DNA of 25,655 nucleotides from a virus: IMG/VR virus record IMGVR_UViG_3300038825_001284, positions 8,153 to 33,807 of that record; one strand, 5' to 3'. Below the pieces are notes generated by a model that made no database searches, was not told where the DNA came from, and saw nothing but the letters and a program-made list of their open reading frames with translations. Position 1 is the first letter of the stretch, and every line of letters begins with the position of its first letter. The position numbers and the translations under genes were made by a program. This document shows positions 20,969 to 25,655 of the stretch, one piece after another.

Positions 20969-21335
20969 TATACCAGTATCAGTTGGAGAACTTGTTGATA
21001 AATTAACAATTCTCGACATTAAATTAGAAAACATTACGGATGAAAATAAATTAATACACATCCGTAAAGAAAAAGAAGCATTAGAAAAACTTTATGTAGA
21101 TTTTGCAGAAATGCAGGCTAACCGAGATGTATTGTATCAAATCAATAGAGGACTTTGGGTTGTGGAAGATGAACTTAGAAGAAAAGAAAAGGAACAAGAG
21201 TTTGATTCTGAATTTGTAAGACTTGCAAGAGATGTATATCATATCAATGACAAAAGATTTGAAATTAAAAGCAGAATTAATATTTTAACACGATCAGATA
21301 TAAAGGAGATGAAATCATATGAGTCATATAGCTGA
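20958..21335 (+). CDS. DUF6165 family protein
   Basis: 125 residues. The start VSIPVSVGELVDKLTILDIKLENI, the middle LWVVEDELRRKEKEQEF and RLARDVYHINDKRFEIKSRIN, and the end EMKSYESY match the whole length of the DUF6165 family, which is found near LPS glycosyltransferases in Proteobacteria. It is mainly helical; the function is unknown. It overlaps the previous gene by 11 bases and the next by 17. It sits exactly at the break between the two halves of the GT9 domain. Partner or accessory protein of the glycosyltransferase is an inference from position. Confidence 0.75.
   Translation: MKVSIPVSVGELVDKLTILDIKLENITDENKLIHIRKEKEALEKLYVDFAEMQANRDVLYQINRGLWVVEDELRRKEKEQEFDSEFVRLARDVYHINDKRFEIKSRINILTRSDIKEMKSYESYS
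21303..21310 (+). promoter_or_regulatory. Strong Shine-Dalgarno for the GT9 C-terminal gene
   Basis: AAGGAGAT lies 8 bases before the ATG at 21319, inside the DUF6165 gene. It is the best ribosome binding site in the window, whereas most genes here have none. It shows that the C-terminal half of the GT9 is meant to be translated separately. Confidence 0.75.
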
Positions 21336-22443
21336 GGTTTATGCAAAAGAGTTGGGCGTTAAAATAGGTCGCCCACAAATTACAGAACATTATTATCCTG
21401 GTTTACCAGATCGTTATATTACTTTACATTCTTCCAATAAAATGCCAGCCTCTGTTTACAAGTATTGGGATATTGTTACGTGGTTATTGAGTGGTCATTT
21501 AATTGACAACGATATTCAAATTGTTCAAGTAGGAGGCCCTAAAGATAAACCAATTCAAGGTGCTGTGCATAATGCGCTCGGAGCTTCATTTAAACAAATG
21601 AATTATATTCTTAAGGGTAGCATGGCTCACGTTGGTTGCGACAGTTTACCAGGACATGTTTCAAGTGTTTATGATGTGCCATCTGTAATTCTTCACTACA
21701 ACTTGTATAAGGAAAACTCAAAACCATTATGGCACCAAAAAAATAAATGCATAAGTCTTGAACCAGATTTTTCTAAAATAAAACCATCATTTTCAGATAA
21801 ATGTCAAAGAATCAATGACATCAAACCAGAAGATATAGCTCAGTCAATTTTAGATCAACTAAACATAGATAAAAAAATAAATTTTAAAACATTAAGAATT
21901 GGCAGAACATTTCAAGAAGAATCAATAGATATTGTCCCTAACTTTTTTGGTCAATCAGAAGCTTTGTATCAAAGGCCAATTAATCTTAGAGCGGATTTAC
22001 ACTTTGACGTAAACAATATCATACAATGGTGTCAATTTTCCATCGTCAACTTACATACTGATACAGTTATCCCTACGGAGGCTTTAAATTATTGCGCCAA
22101 CTTAAAACAAATTATTTTTCGTTACTCGGACAAACATGACGATCTTGATTTAAATACTTTCTTCAAAAACTTAAAAAGAAGAAAAATGAATTTAATAATT
22201 AAATATGAAGGCACCAAGGATATATCAGATGTTAGATTTAAATATTTTGATTATCCAGTAGCCCCTACTGTAAAAGTAGAAACAGAACACAAACAATGTA
22301 AATTTCTATCAAAAAAATCCTTCATTACAAACTCTCAGCAATTTACAGCAGAATTTTCTGCAAAAAAACTTGACAATTCGGACAACTTCGTCTATGATGA
22401 TATCTCATCAGAAGAATTAGAAAGTTTTTATTTATATGAGTAG
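21319..22443 (+). CDS. GT9 C-terminal half fused to an unknown domain
   Basis: 374 residues. Residues 1-145 are the second Rossmann domain of GT9 heptosyltransferase-like enzymes: YITLHSSNKMPASVYKYW, IQIVQVGGPKD, and a closing ILKGSMAHVGCDSLPGHVSSVYDVPSVILHY, where the usual conserved D-S-x-x-x-H motif is intact. The N-terminal start SHIAEVYAKELGV would follow directly from the end of the gene at 19283. Residues 180-374 are a second part, mixed alpha/beta with many F/Y and charged residues, which I do not recognise. It overlaps the next gene by 8 bases. The two halves would need to associate to form an active enzyme. Confidence 0.65.
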   Translation: MSHIAEVYAKELGVKIGRPQITEHYYPGLPDRYITLHSSNKMPASVYKYWDIVTWLLSGHLIDNDIQIVQVGGPKDKPIQGAVHNALGASFKQMNYILKGSMAHVGCDSLPGHVSSVYDVPSVILHYNLYKENSKPLWHQKNKCISLEPDFSKIKPSFSDKCQRINDIKPEDIAQSILDQLNIDKKINFKTLRIGRTFQEESIDIVPNFFGQSEALYQRPINLRADLHFDVNNIIQWCQFSIVNLHTDTVIPTEALNYCANLKQIIFRYSDKHDDLDLNTFFKNLKRRKMNLIIKYEGTKDISDVRFKYFDYPVAPTVKVETEHKQCKFLSKKSFITNSQQFTAEFSAKKLDNSDNFVYDDISSEELESFYLYE

Positions 22444-23167
22444 TCCAGAAAAATACAAAAGAAACGAGCATGGTTTACTAGAATCAGTTGACTATGTTTT
22501 TAATCAAGATGGCTCTGTTAATTGGAGAGCCATGATCAATCCAGAGCATTTATATCCAAACAAAGATTGGTTTGAGTATAGAAAAATGCCTGTCCCAGAT
22601 TCCGTTGAGGGTCTAGACGATAATCAGCTTTTAATTAAGTTGAGCGGTATTAAAGAGTTAGCCAGACTTCGTGGTTTTCATAATGTAACATACGATGTTT
22701 CAGAATCATCTGATAGTCGTGTTGTAGTCCAATGTATGATTAGTTGGATAGAAAACTATGAAAGTAACGGCACACAAGCTTTTGCCTCCATTGCAAACGC
22801 TACAACAAACAATACAAATGGTTTTGCCGCAAAATTCTTAGAATGTATTGCAGAAAACCGTGCTTTTGTACGTTGTGTTCGCAACTTTTTAAACATTCAT
22901 ATTGTTGGTGGTGACGAGATCGACAGTTCCAAGAATAAAGCTCCAGTTGAAATAGCTCCAAAATCGACTGATATTACGCCTCAAGGCATCTTAGCTAAGA
23001 ACCTTAATGATAAGCTATCAGTTACTACTTTTGACGGCTTTAAGGACTGGTTACGTGCTTTATACAAAGATGGTCAGTATGACGGAGATACAGATCAAGT
23101 TAAGACTTGGAATAGTTTTAAAGATATTCCAGCAAAAGAATGTCGCAAGTTACTTAAATTATTGTAG
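22436..23167 (+). CDS. Possible Rad52-like ssDNA annealing protein
   Basis: 243 residues. Residues 65-155 read LLIKLSGIKELARLRGFHNVTYDV, a V-V-V-Q-C-M-I-S-W strand, then AAKFLECIAENRAFVRCVRNFLNI. The pattern strand, E/N-x-R-A-x-x-R helix, hydrophobic end is like the DNA-binding core of Rad52/Erf/Sak annealing proteins, which have E-x-R-A-x-x-R-A-L. The N-terminal DGSVNWRAMI..EHLYPNK and a Pro-rich linker (residues 160-180) precede a small helical C-terminal domain. An annealing protein would fit with the RecA-like gene and the nucleases. It is the last plus-strand gene and overlaps the convergent tail gene by 14 bases. Confidence 0.4.
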   Translation: MSSPEKYKRNEHGLLESVDYVFNQDGSVNWRAMINPEHLYPNKDWFEYRKMPVPDSVEGLDDNQLLIKLSGIKELARLRGFHNVTYDVSESSDSRVVVQCMISWIENYESNGTQAFASIANATTNNTNGFAAKFLECIAENRAFVRCVRNFLNIHIVGGDEIDSSKNKAPVEIAPKSTDITPQGILAKNLNDKLSVTTFDGFKDWLRALYKDGQYDGDTDQVKTWNSFKDIPAKECRKLLKLL

Positions 23168-25655
23168 TATTGTAGTAACTTGTATCTATAGTTTGCTCGT
23201 TCTGGATTAGATCAAATCGTAACTCGAAACCAGTATTCATTTGCCCGTAAGTCAATCTGTTTTGAACTTCAGTAAATGTGTACTGGTTTCTTTTTTGATT
23301 TTCTTGAACTAAATTATAATTTTCTCCTGTTTTTGCATAAACATTAATAGAAAAATCAGATTGAGAAATCGTTATATTTCTTCCATAAACATCAACTACA
23401 TCAACATTATAGGTGCAGTCGTTTGATAAAGATTTAACTTCCCCATAACCAGTACCATCTAGTCTTGTTTGGGATACATTTACATCGCCATTAATTTTTT
23501 GTATCAAAGGTTTTATGTATTGTTGTCTTGGACTTGCTATAGTAAAATTTTTAGATTCACTTGGTGAAGATTCTGGATTTTGTAAAGCCGTTACTCTCAC
23601 ACTATAAGATCCATCAATCAACCCGTTTATTCTAAACTGAGTCCCTTCTGCTGAAGAAACGTCATCTTTCATAAATGTTTTTTGTATGTATGGTGCTGAT
23701 CTATTTGTTTTTAAAACTGTAACTCTATATTCTGTTTCGTTACTTCCAGCCGCACCAATAATATTTCCTGTAACAGAAAAAGTTAAATTAGGAGTTTCAA
23801 TTATATCAAAATTAAATTCTGGCGCACTTGGTTTGTTTACAGTATGCAGCGGTATTCCAATGTTGTAGTTATTTTCTTCTAAATCAAAGTCTTCAGACTC
23901 TATCATACTAAATTTTCTTCTTTCGTATTGTAAGGCTTCAATGCTATATAAATTATCCTCACTTGGTTTTATTGATACAACTTTAAACTCACCAGTTGTA
24001 TTATTGTTTAGTTCTACGTTGGCGAAAGTTCCATGTCTAACTCCAGTTATAGAATCAAAATTTTCGTCATCTCTATTTAGATATAATCTTAATGCATTTG
24101 GCACTTTATTAAAACCAGTAATATAAAATTTAGATAACCTTGGTTGATTATGATCGCGTATTGTTTCAAACGGTATTTTACCAGTCACAATATTATCATC
24201 GGCTCCAAAAGTGTGTTGTGAATTAAATGTACTTATGTCGTATAGTTCTTCTAAAGGTGTGTGAGGTTCGCTGTTGTACGCATATATTCCCCCTACATCT
24301 GTTCCTGTAATAATTGAACCAGTATTGATTTGATCCTCTATGTCGAAGTATGCAGGAGTTGCTCCAGGTGCACCGGTTTCTATTTCTAAAATTCTTCCGT
24401 AATTGATTTCAAAATTTTTGATTTCATCATCTATTCTGATAACATCACCAGGCTCTAATAATATTCCCTCGTGACCAACTTTAAATGAAACTATTTCTGT
24501 TTCTAGTTTATTAGAAAGCATAATGTATTTACCCAATCTTCTTGCTTGAGATTTGGACGTGCAACCAATTCCATTAACTTTGTTAGTTATTATTCCGTAT
24601 TGCCTTATTCTTTCTTCATCTTCAATGTATTCAATCTTCATTGTGTATTCGTCTTTAGCATCTGCATATGGAACTTCTACCCTCGTAAATCTAGCGTTGG
24701 ATAAAATATCAGCGTAATTAAAAAATCCATCATATACATTTCCATTATTAAATATAGCGGAAACAGGTTTATCTCTATCAGAATTAAATGTCAATGATGA
24801 TCCGTCCCAGAAAGATATGGCTCTAAATACGGATCCTAAATTACCCAAAATTTCATAAGCATTTTTTGGTTCTGCTAATCTAATATTACAAGAAAATCTT
24901 GGTTCTAATCCCCGCGTTGAGTCTGGAACTCCATCAAATAATCCATCTTCATCTACAGCATCACAATGTCTAGCTATTTCAAAAAGTTGAAATATATTAA
25001 TGTCTTCGCGATCATCTAAGTTATTACCTACACCATACATTGGATTAATCATTAAATCATACAAAATCCAAGCAGGATTGTCTGTCCAACCTAATTTAAA
25101 TGTACCGTCCCAATGTCCGTTGTATATAACTTCTTTGTTTTTACCAAATTGAAAATCTTCATCCGCAACAACAGATCCAAAATTTCCACCACCTACTGGT
25201 GTATTTCTTAAATCTGCATGAGAGCCACCAACTTTATCTTTTAAAGCTATAGAGGCGTTACTATCTTCTCCTATGCCTCTTCGTAAAGTTTTTATAATTG
25301 TTCCGTCCCACCAATTAATTATTTCGTTATTTTTCTTTATTATTAAATCAGCTATTTGAGTGCCAGCCGAAGTAACTGAGGCTAAATTAAAAGCAGCTCC
25401 AATCACAAGCCTTGTTTCATTTATAACACTATATTCGGTACTATCGTTACTATAACCAGTGTCGGTTGATTCACCTATAAGTTCGCCAGTTTCATAGTTG
25501 TGTATCGAAAGTGTTAATTTATCCCCAACCCTTTTAATTTTGATTTGATATACAATACTTGTAGATAATCCAGCTGGTATATCTATAACAGTATCTCCCT
25601 CGTTCGGACTGTATAAAACTAGCTGTGGGTTGACGTCTGTATCATTATCAGCATC
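23154..25655 (-). CDS. Phage tail tip attachment protein J-like (gpJ), 5' end outside window
   Basis: At least 833 residues. The frame stays open from the stop at 23154-23156 to the window edge; the GTG at 25406 is internal, so the N-terminus is missing. The first visible 100 residues (SIHNYETGELIGESTD, RLVIGAAFNLAS, ADLIIKKNNEIINWWDG) look like a LamG/concanavalin-type lectin domain. The gpJ core follows: WILYDLMINPMYGVG, FSCNIRLAEPKNAYEILGNL, a DGSSLTF strand and YTMKIEYIEDEERI, with LEPGDVIRID, a typical gpJ central region. A fibronectin III-like segment lies about 250-130 residues before the C-terminus. The protein is the tip of a long non-contractile tail and is likely to touch the host receptor. 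It opens the structural block on the opposite strand. Confidence 0.8.
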   Translation of the reverse strand, partial: DADNDTDVNPQLVLYSPNEGDTVIDIPAGLSTSIVYQIKIKRVGDKLTLSIHNYETGELIGESTDTGYSNDSTEYSVINETRLVIGAAFNLASVTSAGTQIADLIIKKNNEIINWWDGTIIKTLRRGIGEDSNASIALKDKVGGSHADLRNTPVGGGNFGSVVADEDFQFGKNKEVIYNGHWDGTFKLGWTDNPAWILYDLMINPMYGVGNNLDDREDINIFQLFEIARHCDAVDEDGLFDGVPDSTRGLEPRFSCNIRLAEPKNAYEILGNLGSVFRAISFWDGSSLTFNSDRDKPVSAIFNNGNVYDGFFNYADILSNARFTRVEVPYADAKDEYTMKIEYIEDEERIRQYGIITNKVNGIGCTSKSQARRLGKYIMLSNKLETEIVSFKVGHEGILLEPGDVIRIDDEIKNFEINYGRILEIETGAPGATPAYFDIEDQINTGSIITGTDVGGIYAYNSEPHTPLEELYDISTFNSQHTFGADDNIVTGKIPFETIRDHNQPRLSKFYITGFNKVPNALRLYLNRDDENFDSITGVRHGTFANVELNNNTTGEFKVVSIKPSEDNLYSIEALQYERRKFSMIESEDFDLEENNYNIGIPLHTVNKPSAPEFNFDIIETPNLTFSVTGNIIGAAGSNETEYRVTVLKTNRSAPYIQKTFMKDDVSSAEGTQFRINGLIDGSYSVRVTALQNPESSPSESKNFTIASPRQQYIKPLIQKINGDVNVSQTRLDGTGYGEVKSLSNDCTYNVDVVDVYGRNITISQSDFSINVYAKTGENYNLVQENQKRNQYTFTEVQNRLTYGQMNTGFELRFDLIQNEQTIDTSYYNTTII

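Noticed and set aside
20940-21340. GT9 halves joined by frameshift or stop readthrough
   Set aside because: About 350 bases with a complete DUF6165 gene separate them, in a third reading frame, and the second half has a strong ribosome binding site.
25404-25406. GTG as start of the tail protein
   Set aside because: The frame is open for 83 more codons to the window edge and these have protein-like, domain-like sequence.
1-25655. tRNA genes, CRISPR arrays, insertion sequences, integrase or attachment sites
   Set aside because: No gap is long enough for them, no regular repeats were seen, and no transposase or integrase motif is present.

Overview
The window is a fragment of a tailed double-stranded DNA phage (or prophage) genome. 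It is visibly AT-rich and gene-packed: nearly all neighbouring genes abut or overlap, often by ATGA or TAATG junctions, and no gap exceeds about 60 bases. A Gram-negative, probably aquatic host is likely. One gene has a signal peptide and looks like an outer-membrane beta-barrel, several genes act on LPS-type sugars, and the promoters are sigma70-like. The exact host cannot be read from the sequence. No tRNA, integrase, terminase, capsid gene or CRISPR array is visible.

Layout. (1) 3-3300: a sugar/surface-glycan cassette, made of a 2OG-Fe(II) oxygenase (cut by the window edge), a GT42-like sialyltransferase-type glycosyltransferase, a cytidylyltransferase, a small HAD phosphatase and GDP-mannose 4,6-dehydratase. 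(2) 3266-4713: a small hypothetical gene and a RecA/UvsX-like recombinase. (3) 4750-5463: a predicted outer-membrane protein ending in a strong terminator. The terminator loop is itself a -10 box for the next gene. (4) 5510-16872: a replication and nuclease block, containing a Vsr-fold nuclease, DnaB helicase, Toprim primase, a DUF2061 membrane miniprotein, a Rossmann methyltransferase, two PD-(D/E)XK nucleases, a DNA polymerase III alpha split into two genes (PHP-like domain, then the catalytic body) with a DEDDh proofreading exonuclease and an unknown gene between them, and a Clp-N plus single-AAA protein. (5) 16882-18605: an APH-like (pseudo)kinase and a lone minus-strand gene. (6) 18664-23167: a candidate Whirly/PC4-like ssDNA-binding protein, a small coiled-coil protein, a glycosyltransferase block in which a GT9 enzyme is split around a DUF6165 gene, and a possible Rad52-like annealing protein. 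(7) 23154-25655, minus strand: the visible part of a gpJ-like tail tip protein, which marks the start of the structural module facing the replication module.

How it fits together: recombinase, helicase, primase, polymerase, exonuclease, ssDNA-binding candidate and annealing candidate make up most of a replication and recombination set. No sliding clamp, clamp loader or ligase is visible, so these would come from the host or from outside the window. The most unusual points are the gene-split C-family polymerase, the GT9 enzyme split around another gene, and promoters placed so that transcription should start at or next to the ATG (leaderless mRNAs) for the helicase, the PHP-like gene and the ssDNA-binding candidate.
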